Shown here: in pieces, positions 1 through 16,682 of the stretch
Position numbering within the stretch: the stretch's first letter is position 1
Layout of the letters: the number at the start of each line of letters is the position of its first letter
The notes under the pieces: model-generated
Told to the model about the DNA's origin: nothing
The model's database searches: none
Seen by the model: the letters and a program-made list of their open reading frames with translations, nothing else
Translations under genes and position numbers: made by a program
NCBI RefSeq assembly: GCF_963678975.1
Contig: NC_089278.1
Span: 10,319,479 to 10,383,478, forward strand
Length of the DNA: 64,000 nucleotides
Reading direction: 5' to 3'
Source of the DNA: Dysidea avara
Taxonomy: Eukaryota; Porifera; Demospongiae; Dictyoceratida; Dysideidae

Positions 1-1322
1 AGTTGACAGCAGTTTTCACTTGACTTTGTCACCATCTCTGTCAGTCTCTTCTGTGGCAAGTTTGGCAACGACAGGGACAACATCTGACATTGATGTTGTT
101 GATCCATTTGATCCAGCCACAGTCAGTGAAGGTCTCACTAATTGTTCTGCTGATTTTCGCTGTGATGACGGGAACAAGTCACCTACTATGGTGAGTATAA
201 CACCACCTCATGTTTCTCCTATACGTGGTTTGGAAGTACCAGCAGTTGGCAATGCCTCTAGCACTCCAATACCAACAAGGTTTAGGATGACGTCACAAAG
301 AGTACAACGACATCCTTGCACAGCGGTGGATTATTCAGCACTGGCTAAGGGATTTTGTAATGGGTTAGCTTCTGCTATTAAAAAAAGAAACAATCATTTA
401 GTGCAACCGTATGCTCTTCGAGCCAGGGATTATCAACAAGAGTTGAGAGAATGGTGTGCATCCCTCAATGCTAAGTGCAAGGAGAAGGAGGCAATGATTT
501 TTGTGGAGAATAATTATGATGAGTGCCCCATACCTAAAGATTTTGAGTACATTTGTACAAATTCTTATGGGAAGGGTGTACCCAATCCTGCAGACCACGA
601 ACCAGTGACATACTGCAGTTGTCAGAAGTGTGGTAATGGAGATTTTGGTTGCTGTCCTATGCAACTGGAGTCTGAATTTGCATACTTCACTAATGGTCGG
701 GTGCGTGTTTCCCCAGGGATGCCTATCTATGAATGTAACTCAGCTTGTAGTTGTGGCCCTGACTGTTGTAACAGAGTAGTGCAAAAACTGCGCTCAATCC
801 CATTGTGTATATTTCGAACTGGTGATGCTAAAGGGTGGGGTGTGAAAGCTGTGTCTGAGATCAAGAAGAACTCATTTGTGTGTGAATACACTGGAGAAGT
901 GATTATGTTTGATGAAGCAGAAAGGAGAGGAGCAGTTGCCAATGCAAAAGGATTAACTTATTTATTTGACTTGGATTTCCATTCTGAAGATGACAGCTGT
1001 ATGTTTAGCATTGATGCTTCTAAATGTGGTAACATCAGTCACTTCTTCAACCACTCTGTAAGTCACCCAATACTGTAGTAATTATAGCATATCATTTTAA
1101 TCTTTTCAGTGTGACCCAAACTTGGCTGTATACTCAGTTTGGATTGATTTTATTGATCCACGACTACCTAGAATAGCCTTTTTTGCAAAGCGGACTATCC
1201 ATGAGGGAGAAGAACTAACATTTGACTACCAAATATCTTACAACTCTTCGTTTTCATATGAACAGTTTTCGAGAGTTAAATGCTTGTGCGGGTCAAAGAA
1301 CTGCCAAAAATACCTTATGTAG
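1..1322 (+). CDS. SUV39H: SUV39H-type histone H3-K9 methyltransferase, 5' end outside window
   Basis: Nuclear enzyme that transfers methyl groups from SAM to lysine 9 of histone H3 in heterochromatin. The frame is open from base 2, so the N-terminus, where the family carries a chromodomain, lies upstream. Exon one (to about 1059) has a low-complexity linker, then a cysteine-rich pre-SET domain ([14 protein letters not shown], later [14 protein letters not shown]) and most of the SET domain ([22 protein letters not shown]). A 50-nt intron (about 1060-1109, GTAAGT to TTTTCAG) splits the catalytic motif: NHS before it and [17 protein letters not shown] after it restore the SAM-binding NHSCDPN signature. 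The exon-two motif ELTFDY and the post-SET triad CLCGSKNC are intact, so the visible part looks active. The pre-SET plus post-SET pattern favours SUV39H over G9a/EHMT. It converges on MANF, with stop codons 114 bp apart. Confidence 0.93.
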
Positions 1323-1436
1323 AATTTTATTCAACAGGTTTTTTCATGTCATAAAAGTATTATTTTATCCTTTATATAATGAAGACAGAGCATTATAAAG
1401 CAGTATAAATAATTAAGGATCATTACAAAAGAGTTG

Positions 1437-2121
1437 TTACAATTCAACATGTTTATGTTTTACTTGTCTAATGTGAGTTATGAAGTCAGATTTCTCGACA
1501 CAACCATGGCAGGTCTCATCCCATTGATTCAGTATTTTCTTCAACTCCTTTACTTTCATCTTAGTCAAGTCTAAACTATCAATGTCAATTGGAGCATCTG
1601 GGGGGTGATATAAGAGACATGATGTCACTATGGTATTATACTGATGGACACTTACCATATCTGAGATCACAAATTTGCTTGTCTTGTTTCTTTAGCTTCT
1701 CACACAATTTTTCTGCTGGTAAATGATAAGCCATTGGCTTGGTGATGATGTTCAACAATTTGGTAGCTGAAGTAGCTAAACCACCAATGTAGTAACACTG
1801 TTGGGAAATAGATACAAGGATAATTTTTACTAGTATACAATTCTTACAAATCTTTCTTCTTTGTCTTTACTTCCTTTACAAAATTTCATCAACTGTGACT
1901 CCACTTGGTCAACATCTGTCATATCAGTGCCCTTCTCGTCGAGACGTTGGTACAACTTGTTGAGAAATTTGATACACACTAGGATTGATCACACACTACG
2001 TAACTAGCTATCTCGAATACAGTACTAAACAAAAGTACGTACCTTCACAGTCACCATTTTCAAGTTTAGCTAATGCTAAACTACTCAACAAACATAACAT
2101 GACAACAGCAAGTAACTTCAT
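1437..2121 (-). CDS. MANF: MANF/ARMET-family ER-resident neurotrophic factor
   Basis: Small secretory-pathway protein of the MANF/CDNF family, which protects cells from ER stress. There are four exons: about 2043-2121, 1850-1970, 1653-1800 and 1437-1600. Exon one encodes a signal peptide ([18 protein letters not shown]) directly followed by mature-type sequence KLENGDCE. The saposin-like N-domain has the family cysteines ([51 protein letters not shown]). The C-terminal SAP-like domain carries the CxxC motif in [12 protein letters not shown]. The protein ends in HVEL, an ER-retention-like tetrapeptide in place of the usual RTDL/KDEL type. About 170 residues, normal for the family. Its promoter carries a perfect ER-stress element (2210-2228). 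DCP1 lies upstream on the same strand. Confidence 0.95.
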
Positions 2122-2450
2122 CTTCTATAGCGTACACAACAGGAAAGAACAATTCAAGCGAGTACGTTTATGACGGAGTTTAGGACTTCCACGTGTACCG
2201 CGAAACGGTCGTGGCAGGATTTCATTGGCTAGATTATTGTAGCGCGCTGGCATTCCAGCAGCGCTTAATCTAGCGCCTTAATATGGCAAATATTTCTTAT
2301 AGATTTGGTGGCGTTTAACGCCAAGATTAGAAGTGAAGATAAGAATGAAAGAGAAAATATAAGAAGTCATAGAACCTCAAAAGACAAGATAGAAAAAAGA
2401 GAGCAGATAAGAAACAAATACATGGGAAAACAAAACAAAAACAACAATAA
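2122..2450. other. MANF promoter and DCP1 3' untranslated region
   Basis: Intergenic stretch between the MANF start and the DCP1 stop, both minus-strand genes. It holds the ERSE at 2210-2228 and a GC-richer patch with two GCGC(C)TTAA boxes near 2262-2282. On the minus strand, 2451 down to about 2330 is pyrimidine-rich and fits a DCP1 3' UTR. No other gene is visible. Confidence 0.5.
2210..2228 (-). promoter_or_regulatory. Perfect ER stress response element (ERSE) upstream of MANF
   Basis: Read on the minus strand, the 19 bp are CCAAT, nine bases, CCACG: the exact ERSE-I consensus bound by NF-Y plus ATF6/XBP1. It sits 89-107 bp upstream of the MANF start codon in the same orientation as the gene. 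An E-box CACGTG (about 2190-2195) and a TGACG half-site (about 2171-2175) lie between it and the ATG. MANF is an established ERSE-controlled gene in vertebrates; function here is inference. Confidence 0.75.
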
Positions 2451-7864
<5,414 letters not shown>

Positions 7865-8175
7865 TTGCAATTAAGGTGCTCTTTATCTAGAATGCACCAC
7901 TGATTTCTCTGTGGGTAACTTAATCTACTACTTGTTAGACTAAACAAGGTTATCTATCTACTTATGCTTTCTTTGTTGCCGTTAATCTCTGTAAGTGTTG
8001 TATTCTGACAACGACTACAAAACGTACAAGCGCAACTTGAAATACTAAACATTCATTACATTTTAATACTCCTCAAGATACTCACCTATCAACTTTCGTG
8101 TTTTTTACAACTGTTTTACTGAACTCCACGAAAAGTTCATTTTGTCCAAATCGCAGGATAAACTTAATGGGTATA

Positions 8176-8189
8176 TGACGTCATTAAAA
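8176..8189 (+). promoter_or_regulatory. Full CRE palindrome abutting the SNIP1 start codon
   Basis: TGACGTCA at 8176-8183 is the complete CREB/ATF palindrome, six bases before the SNIP1 ATG. The start codon itself lies in AAAATGGCGG, which resembles a YY1 site (AANATGGCG). The DCP1 start is 312 bp away on the other strand, so the 325-bp gap probably drives both genes. Confidence 0.5.
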
Positions 8190-10151
8190 TGGCGGAGGTG
8201 GACAGTAGAAATCGCGGTAAGCGAAGAAATCAGAACTCTGACGACGATTTATCTCCCCCAAGAAACTCAAAGAAGCGGCACTCCAGTAGAAGTCCAATAA
8301 GAAGGTCATAGTTTGTGTATTTCTAATTAATGCACACCTAATAGATTGCAATATTTTTGCTGCTGTGCACGTACGTAATGTAGACAAAAGTCCCCACCTC
8401 GCAGAGAAAGGCGCACTGAGGACGACCATCGTAGGGAATACACAAGACATGACAGACATAGTTATCATGTTAGGCAGAAACTTTGTATTTGTGACTTTAC
8501 TGTATGCATACCACAGCGATCACCAAGGAGAAGGCGAAGAAGTAGTGATGGTGATGTTCACCCAAGGGATGAGAGACCAAGACCAGGCAATGCAGACAGA
8601 CACAGAGATCGCAGAAGACGATCTGTTGAACCAAGCGGTATGTATGTGCGCACTGACTTGACACCACTTTTAACTGTACGTTGTACGTGTCATTTTTAAT
8701 TTTATTCATGTTAGACCAGAGAAGAACTTACAGAAGAGGTAACGAAGAACCTAGTGGATTTAATGAATCACACAAGTAAGTACCATTTGTAAGAGAATTT
8801 ATTTCAGTGATAGCTAACATTTCTCAGTAAGTATCCTATCCCATAATTGTTGTACAATAATTTCATTCTTTTTGTAGTTTAATCGTATCACTGCTGTAGC
8901 ATGAAGTTAAAAAACTTAGGAATGCTAAAATCTATATAGTTTGTAGACTTTCTATCTTTTGGCTATAGGAAGTCAGTATTGCCATACTCCGTCTCTTTGG
9001 GAGTGGAGGTAGAATCATCTTGTCATGTAGTGCCTTAGCCATACCGAGTTACACTTGTTTGATGGCATTAGTAAGTACGTCAGTCAGTTAGCAACTTTAC
9101 CTTCATGATCCACAATGCACAATACTATGATGGAGAGCCAATGTTAGTACTTTATGAGCTAATAGCATCCAGCAATTAAAAATATGTCCATTTTATGATG
9201 GAGAAGACCAGTTATTCTACTATAACTACAAGCTATTTACTAAGTTAACTCATTATCGTAGGTTTGGTCGATCAGACGATGATGCAGCACACAGTGATAA
9301 AGAGAAGCAGGATGAAGGACCCAACTTCAAAACATCTGGCAAGCTAGCAGCAGAAACTAATACCTACAAAGTTAGTATAAGTATTTATCAAGTTGTATAC
9401 TATGCTGTATTATATAGGGAGTAGTCATAATTTATAGTGAACCACCAGAGGCTAGAATTCCCAAGACTAGATGGCGGTTGTACCCTTTCAAAGGCGAAGA
9501 GCATCTTCGTAAGTGTGAAATATATCTGTGCATATTTACATTTTCTTTCTTTTAGATGTTCTTTATGTACACAGACAGAGTGCATATTTAATAGGAAGAG
9601 ACAGAAAAGTAAGTGTTGCGTACATGTGCATCGTTTTTATGGATTATACCAAGAGTTAATTGAGAATAACACATGAATGATACTGGTGTCATGAAAATGT
9701 ACTATATAGTGTAGTTGCTAAATAACAGTTAACATTTGTGCAGGTGGTAGATATGCCAATAGATCACCCCTCTTGTTCTAAACAACATGCTGCTCTACAA
9801 TATCGGCTTGTACAAGTTGAGAACGAGGAAGGAAAAAATGTCAAAGTTGTCAAGTGGGTGCATAAATAAGTATACAAAGTTATTTTGTATTGTTATGTAC
9901 TTGTAGGCCTTACATTATTGATCTCAACAGTACAAATGGTACATACCTTGATAACCAAAGAATAGATCCACGAAGATATTATGAACTAAAGGAAAGGGTA
10001 TATATTGCCATGAGAATAGTATTCAGTTGTTTATTTTGTTTTGTGTATTTAGGATGTGATAAAATTTGGTTTCAGTAGCCGAGAGTATGTTTTGTTAACT
10101 GAAACATCAGTGGACTCACCACCTCCTGATGAACAAGAGCCACTAAAATAA
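8190..10151 (+). CDS. SNIP1: SNIP1, FHA-domain splicing and Smad-interacting protein
   Basis: Nuclear FHA protein associated with the spliceosome and, in vertebrates, with Smads and p300. About ten exons: 8190-8306, 8385-8459, 8515-8632, 8715-8774, 9262-9372, 9419-9510, 9556-9607, 9744-9854, 9907-9997 and 10053-10151. The first four encode an Arg/Ser/Asp-rich N-terminus with RS-like runs. The rest encode the family-specific linker PEARIPKTRWRLYPFKG and the FHA domain: VHRQSAYLIGRDRK, DMPIDHPSCSKQHAALQYR, PYIIDLNSTNGTYLDNQRI, YYELKER then DVIKFGFSSREYVLL. The phosphothreonine-binding Arg, Ser and Asn residues of the FHA loops are present. It ends in an acidic tail, DSPPPDEQEPLK. Only the first donor (GTCATA) is atypical, so that junction is uncertain. 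Confidence 0.93.
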
Positions 10152-10263
10152 CCAATCATGTACCACATTGTTATTGTACATTTCTCTTTATACATTCACT
10201 TTATAAAACAAACAAATCAGCTTATTTTCAATTTCGAATGCACAATTACGGTTTGGTTGCTTT

Positions 10264-11203
10264 ATGGTGAAAAGCAACAAGAATGTTGGATTTGGTGATT
10301 TACCTGCAATGAAAATCTTAATTGTGTAATTGGTTATGTAAACATACCTCAGTCCAGATAAACATACTAACTTGTATAAAAACTAAATGTATGATAGGAG
10401 TTGCACAGTGGTGAATATTTGAAGCTTGTTAGCCAGATGGTAAGCTGTGTCCTATTGTAATTATTATGGTTTATTGCATGTGCTAATAAGGAGAACGAAG
10501 CCTACTCAGTGGTTCCACTAAAGATGAGGAACAGAAGCTTAGAAGACTATGTGAGTTGTGTAGATTATATAACACTGTGATGGAGGTGTTGGTACATGTA
10601 GAAGAACGAGTTCAAGGGATTAGAAGAAAGGTTGGAATGTAGGTTTATTCTCCGAGAAATTAAGATTACAACGGAAAATTGTCAGTGGCTGTTATCAGCT
10701 AATGATAAAGGAGAAGTTTGCTACACAAATGCAAGCAGTAAAGATGGTAAAACCAACATAACAGAAATTCTACTATATAGATATGCATATTTTCAGATCT
10801 GTTACAACGGTTTATTTCTGTACAATTTCAGCGTGGTTTGGATAAGCCACAGGTGTACATTTATATCAACAAAGTCACTGGTCCAATGTGTATAGCTAGT
10901 GACAACAGATGTCTAGTCACTGGAATCATAAGTACAGTGAGTTAGATGATTGTGTATACTGTAAGGTCCTATGCTCATTTACAGATTTCTACAAAAGCCT
11001 CCAGCATTTCCTTGTGGTTTCCTGATATCTTTAATGATACTCGTTATCATGTCTATCAGCAAAACCAAATACTTTACACTCTTTACCTGGAAATCCATCC
11101 GGACAAGAAGGTTACCTTTTGTAAGTCAACAGGAGACAGGGCAACTCTCTGTGAATGCTGTAATTCACGTGAGAAATTTAATATTGATATTCACGAGAAA
11201 TGA
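10264..11203 (+). CDS. Unrecognised small gene, about six exons
   Basis: Read from splice signals and continuous frames; I do not recognise the family. Proposed exons: about 10264-10316 (weakest), 10399-10440, 10490-10548, 10602-10744, 10797-10935 and 10983-11203. The joined protein is about 220 residues. The first solid exon begins ELHSGEYLKLVSQM and continues into ENEAYSVVPLKMRNRSLEDY, KGLEERLECRFILREIKI, LLQRFISVQFQRGLDKPQVY and INKVTGPMCIASDN, closing with a Cys-rich tail (TLCECCNSREKF). There is no signal peptide, membrane segment or zinc motif. The donors and acceptors are canonical, and coding phase is kept across five junctions, which argues for a real gene. It follows SNIP1 on the same strand by about 110 bp. 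The start ATG at 10264 is a guess; the true start could be elsewhere. Confidence 0.45.
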
Positions 11204-13446
11204 ACTAGATGCATACTGTTTGACTCGCATGCACACATTGTACACAATCAGTTTACTGTATATACATGGCATGCAAACATCCAGTCTGGTTGAAGAGCTA
11301 TTGTATTGTCTAATTATGGTTTACGTGTTTGTCAATGTGTAATAGTAAATTATGACATACAAGGATATAATAAACAGTATGGCACACACAATTACATACC
11401 ACTACTGATTATAACAATATCACATTCATTTCATTGAGAATGATTAATACGTGACAATAACAATTATTTTCCCCCATATTTCAAAGCTGTTATTGTGGTT
11501 AACATAGGTTATGCTCACCATAATCTACACTAGTACACTTACATGCATGAATGTACTCATGGCAGCTCACGGCCATCTACAAAAGTAGGAAGATAGGTTG
11601 ATTGCCATAACATCTTTAAAAAGTTAACATAAACAAAGATGTCCTGCAATGTTTCTCTTTTGGAGGATTCCTCTAAGAAGTATGGTAAGACAGTGGTATC
11701 AATACCAACTTCAGGAAGAAATGTAACTAAGATGATTTCTCTTAATGTAAGATAGGCAGAAAATATTGAAAGGAAGAACTATTGACAAGGATATACTAAC
11801 GGTGATTGCAATGATGTTGATGCATGGTGAATGCATTGATGCATATATCTCTGCCAACTTGTATGATGCCTTCGCCAGCAGATGACTTGCAGATTAAGAT
11901 GATTAAGCACAAATTTAATGTATGCACTGTGGTTACTGATCACATATGTGCATGATTATCATGTAGAAGCTTGCAGCCACTGAATTTGGTAATTCAAGAT
12001 CATAGAAAGTGCATGGGACTATTTTTGGTGACTGATGATAATAACAAAGTCCTCTACAAGTTAGTTGCCATAAACAAACAGGACTACTACTATATGAATT
12101 CCGTAGCACACCCATGTTCTTTAGCTATATGAAGTAGTTATAGCTACATGCAAGTATTGATCACTAATAGGACAATGTGTAGACTAGACAGGTCTGCAGT
12201 GGTATTTAATATTTGGAATAGTATATAGCTATACTACAGTGCAGCTCTAGTTGTATATCATGCACTTTAAACACCCATGCATGTGCACATGCTGTGTAGA
12301 TTCTTATTCTACTGGTTGAAGCCACAATTCAAATGTTTGCAAATAAGAATTATCACTGGTATGGCAGATGAAGCTATGTATGTCAGGGATGTAGGAAGCA
12401 TGGGTGCCATGGGTGCTTGAGCACCCATAAATATTTCCAGTGGCGTACTGAACTAATGGGCGTCAGCACGCTGTACTTATATTACTGAAAAGATCGAGAT
12501 ATTCTAATAGAGCAGTCAACGACTCTAATAAAACACCCCTGTATGTGGATTATACTGGATATGTCTGCATGATTATTTTAGGCATCTCAAGTTGAAAATT
12601 ATCTTGATTGGCTTCTTGCTGTTGCTCGAGATAGTCATTATCTCTTCTATCAGAGGGAAGGAACAGGAGTCTATTGTTGGGTGATGACCAATTGCAATGT
12701 ACGGTTTTTATAGGACTGGATGAAAGTTCAGCCACTGTAGGAATTACCTGAAGGGAAGTTTATTGTAGCCATATACAATAATGTATAGTGTGACACTACC
12801 TATCTGATGACACTTATAGCTAAACATATTATGTTGTGAATGAATGATATACAAATTAGTCTCATGTACAGCTGCTAATACAGACATATAGCATTATCTC
12901 TTGTAAGTTTCATTATAAAAATTTTCAGCACCTGACTATCAAATGACTGCGGTCCCATATTGACTTTGATTTTAATGTTTATGATAGTGAAAGGATCAAG
13001 ATACTTTAATACAACAGTCAGTGCACCACATAATGACATAGAAGGGCACTTCACCTTCTATAATCTATGACAGAATATTCTGTAAGCTAGGGGAGGGGAC
13101 ATGGCTAGCTTACATGCTTCACATGCTGAATGTGTTGGTATAGCTACTTTTCCAGTGCCTCCCCTCCATCTGAAAATACTTTCAGTTGCTGTACCTATAG
13201 TATAAACGAGTCCGCATATTTTTTCCCAGATAACACACTCAGTTTTTTAAAAATGCATAGCTGTTACCATAATTTTTGTTCTGTTTTTCAGGTGTATTTG
13301 CTTATGTCATTGTTTTTGTAATTTCTGGTGTGTATGTGTGGGAAGTACGCCTACAGGCTCGTCCTTTTGTACAACCCGGTCTTTTGACAAAATTCATAAT
13401 AATAAATAATAATAATAACACTCCAATAAGAGTCCAATGGATAATT

Positions 13447-13795
13447 CAGGGGCGGATCCAGAGTTTGGAAAGAGGGGGGGCACCTTTCTGAAAAACAGTT
13501 GAAGACCAAAAAAACTTGCTGAAAACCAGTTGAAGACCAAAAAAAAAAAAAAAAAAAAAAAAGGTCACAACAATAATAGCTAGTTATACTTACCAACTAT
13601 ATCACGTCTGTTATGTAAAATAAAATCCTATTTATAGCTTCATAGGTAAGCTACACTGCCTCATGAACATTGTGACTGCTTTATTAGAGTAATTGACTGC
13701 TCTATTAGAGTATCTCGATCTTGTATGCAATTTCTTGAAGGGGGGGGGGGGGGGGGGGCATTTGCCCCAAATGCCCCATCCTGGATCCGCCACTG
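13447..13795. mobile_element. MITE with CAGGGGCGGATCCAG / CTGGATCCGCCACTG ends
   Basis: 349 bp. The two termini are inverted over about 15 bp with two mismatches. The bases TAATT directly flank both ends (5-bp direct repeat). Inside are an A-run (about 13540-13562), a G-run (13740-13758) and an inverted copy pair of the CTCTAATAGAGCAGTCA cassette at 13680-13717. The ends resemble hAT-type CAGNGGCG termini, but a clean 8-bp duplication is lacking. Confidence 0.6.
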
Positions 13796-13866
13796 TAATT
13801 ATGTCCTAGTCCTTTAAGCTGATTCCAGCTGGTGGAATTCAGAAACAAGGCACCGTGTGACTTGAC

Positions 13867-14012
13867 TACTCAGATAGCTACTATTGTTTACAATGTCGGC
13901 TCAGTCTGACTGACAGCTACAATTGGCAAATCATATAACCCCGGCCAGCAAATGAGTATGTATATATCTTTCTGTCACTGAGACATTGTAAACAATAGTA
14001 GCAATCTGAGTA
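13867..14012. repeat. 31-bp inverted repeat, 30 of 31 matching
   Basis: Arms 13867-13897 and 13982-14012 are complementary except for one base, separated by 84 bp. They end about 180 bp before the BICD start codon. A small MITE or a paired regulatory site are both possible. Confidence 0.7.
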
Positions 14013-14055
14013 CTGTAGCTAACATGTAAGGTTTCGTGACGATCGCTGCCCTCTC

Positions 14056-14113
14056 GTGCCCAGCCGGGCTCGCGCTAATGTGTTATTGCATTCGCGCGAG
14101 CCCGGCTTGGCAC
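14056..14113. repeat. GC-rich 20-bp inverted repeat in the BICD promoter or 5' UTR
   Basis: Arms 14056-14075 (GTGCCCAGCCGGGCTCGCGC) and 14094-14113 match at 19 of 20 positions with an 18-nt AT-rich loop. It lies 80 bp upstream of the BICD ATG and stands out as the most GC-rich patch of the region. Confidence 0.75.
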
Positions 14114-14193
14114 ACGCGCAGGTGTTTATTCTCCTGTGGCAATATACTCTATTTAACGCCATATAAATAACAGTCTGTAATTAAACTAAAACT

Positions 14194-16467
14194 ATGGATG
14201 GTGCTGTAGACGAACTAGAATGCCTTCGCAGAGAGGTAGAACGATTGAATGCTGAGATTATGGAAGCTAACGAAGAGCGTGCTCAAGCGGCGCAATACGG
14301 ATTGGCTGTTTTAGAGGAGAAACAAGCACTACAAGAACAATTCGAAGATCTTCAACAGCTACATCATTCCACTAACAAAGAATTGAGCAATACCATATCG
14401 GTAAGGAAAAGTTACCATGAAGTATGATGGTATAATATCATCGTGTTGGTTGTACAGCAAATGCAAGAGGTACAAAGTGACTACGAGAAACGACTGAAAG
14501 AGGTTGAACACCGTGAAGAAAAGCTCCTCCGAGAAATGGAAGCAAGAGAGAACGGTCTTCTTATTAAAAACAAAAATTTGGAAGATGATGCACGAATTCT
14601 ACAGCAGCAGCTCAAGAACCTACAAAGCACGCATCAGGAGGTTGTAGACATCAATACAAAGTTGAACAAGCTCAATGAGAGATACAAGTTGATTGAGAAA
14701 AATCTGCGGGAAGACATTAAGGAACTAAGAAAGTCTGTTGCTGAAATGAGCGATGAAAAGGAAGGACTGGTGATACAAGTGAGACAGCTAACAGAACAGG
14801 CAGAACGGTTTAGTGATGTCCAACACAACTACACTTCACTGTATGAGACCAACACTAGTTTGAAGACACAGTGTGAGGAATTACAAGGAAGATTAGAGTC
14901 AGTAGTAATTGAAAAGGAAGAACTAGAAAAGCTTAATCAAGATATTACTGATGCCTTGAATGAGGAGAGGGAATCCAAGGAGGTATTGGAAATGAAATTA
15001 AGAGAAGGTTCTTACCAACTACCCCAGGTGAGTTGGGAAGATGAAGGACAAACATTAGATAGAGAGACAAACCAGTCATCTGAGAAGGATGAAGATGTTG
15101 TTTCTACAGTACAAATTGTTCATTCCACTCCAATTCCAAACAAGGCCAACACCTCAAGTTTGTTTACCGAATTTCAGACAACGCTAGGTCCAGATAAAGC
15201 ATTAGAACTTGAAGAATTAAAAGTAAGCAACGAGCAGGCAAAACAAAGGATAGCTGTATTACTAGATGAGAAGTCTACTTTAGAAGAAAAAATAACTTTG
15301 TTAAGCACAGAAGAAGCCAAAGCAGAAGCCATCAGGAATGAAAATATAGATACCCTAACTGAGAAGGAAAAAATGTTACAGGAGTTGAAGGAAGACATTG
15401 AAAACAAGAACACATTACTGGAAAAGTTTCAACAGCAATCAAAAGTTGATGGTGCAGAGAAAACAAGTCTGGAAATCAAGGTAGAAATCCTGACTAATGA
15501 ATTACAAAATGTCAAGGAGAATCACCATAACATGATAGAAATGAAAGACAAAGAGATATCGAAGTTAGACCTAGCGCTCCAAGAACTACATGAACACAAA
15601 GCTGCTCTAGAAGAAGACCTCAACAATGCTAAAGCTGAGTCTGATCAACTGAGTTCAGTGCTGGGTAATTCTCACAGTGAGTTATCTTCATTAGTTGGAC
15701 ATCTCAAGAACTTGAAGAAAGCAGTGGAGACTCTGCAACAAGATGTGGACCAACCTAAATCCTCTCAGGGACAACCTGACCTTGTACCTAAATCTGATCT
15801 AGAACAACCTTCCTCTAAAGGTACTACCTTAAGGATTAAATCCAACAAGGCAATAGAGATTGATGAAGAGAAGCAGTGTTTTACTGTTATAGCAACTTTC
15901 AGGGAGCTTATACAGTCTTTACGAGTCCCAATTGACAACTACACTAGAATTATGTTATCCAGGTCACTGCACAACTCCAACAAAGATCCTCAAGCAGCAT
16001 CCACTAGCTTTGTGCTAGCAGAAAGGAATGCAGAGATAGCTAGGCTGAAGAATCGCATCACCCACAAGTCGGATGAGCTCTACAACCTGCGAATTATTAT
16101 GAAGGCACGACAAACAACTGCAGAAGTTGGCTTGAAGACGCTGCAAAGTCAGTTAGAAAGTGAACGAGCTAGGTATGAAGGTGAACTGAGCAAGCTTAAA
16201 TATGATGTAAAAGAACTTAACAGAAAAGTTACTGAACTAAAGACGTTTAAAATGTTGTATTTACAGAGATTTGAAGAGCACATCAACGAAATATCACGAC
16301 TAAAACGTGAACTAGATAGGTTATCTGTGAGAGAAGAGGAAACAAACGTGTTACTAGAGAAAACCATCCAGCGCAAACTGGAACTGACACAAGTGTTGGA
16401 GGACTATGAAATAAGAAATGAAACACTCTACATTATTCCTCAACGAATGGAATCATCTAGGATATGA
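14194..16467 (+). CDS. BICD: Bicaudal-D dynein adaptor
   Basis: Cytoplasmic coiled-coil adaptor that links dynein-dynactin to cargo such as RAB6 vesicles. Two exons: 14194-14400 and 14458-16467, with a 57-nt intron. The N-terminal coiled coil includes the family signature RAQAAQYGLAVLEEKQALQ, close to the AAEYGLAVLEEK motif (CC1 box) that contacts dynein light intermediate chain. A long heptad-rich middle follows. The C-terminal cargo-binding coil is clear (STSFVLAERNAEIARLKNRI, RARYEGELSKLKYDVKEL, ETNVLLEKTIQRKLELTQ). About 740 residues, in the range of BICD1/BICD2. The arrangement is complete, with no breaks. A possible 5' hairpin precedes it. Confidence 0.93.
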
Positions 16468-16682
16468 GATATGTTTAATATATAGTAGGAGATATTACAT
16501 ATGTATATTATATATATAGTTTTGATACTTAACTAGTTGATACATCAATGCCATTCTTACAAACTGTAATGAAATACTCATAACAATGTGTACATACAAT
16601 GTATCACTTTCTCGATGCATGTATTCTGGTCCATTCTCGTGCTGGTCAGAATAGTAACGCACATAATTATGCTAACAAACAC

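Larger units (their letters stand above)
11204..14193. other. Repeat-rich intergenic region
   Basis: No convincing gene. It contains a MITE (13447-13795), an inverted repeat (13867-14012), a GC-rich hairpin (14056-14113) and copies of the CTCTAATAGAGCAGTCA cassette (12496-12530, 13680-13717). A 65-codon minus-strand open stretch (12550-12743) follows a fair acceptor and has a protein-like composition, but it has no partner exons. Confidence 0.5.

Noticed and set aside
11639-11690. ATG-led open stretch MSCNVSLLEDSSKKY followed by a GTAAGA donor
   Set aside because: Looks like a first exon, but no compatible second exon could be found before the repeats start.
12550-12743. Minus-strand 65-residue open stretch with NWSSPNNRLLFLPSD
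   Set aside because: Protein-like, with a fair acceptor upstream, but no partner exon or recognisable family nearby.
13447-13795. 8-bp target duplication for the GGGGCGGATCC MITE
   Set aside because: The flanking octamers differ (GGATAATT and TAATTATG); only TAATT is shared, so the superfamily stays open.
16599-16640. Plus-strand reading FLDACILVHSRA as part of a retrotransposon protein, shared with 20945-20985
   Set aside because: Both are the antisense of the last UBE2N-type exon; only the stretch from about 16683 on might be LINE-derived.
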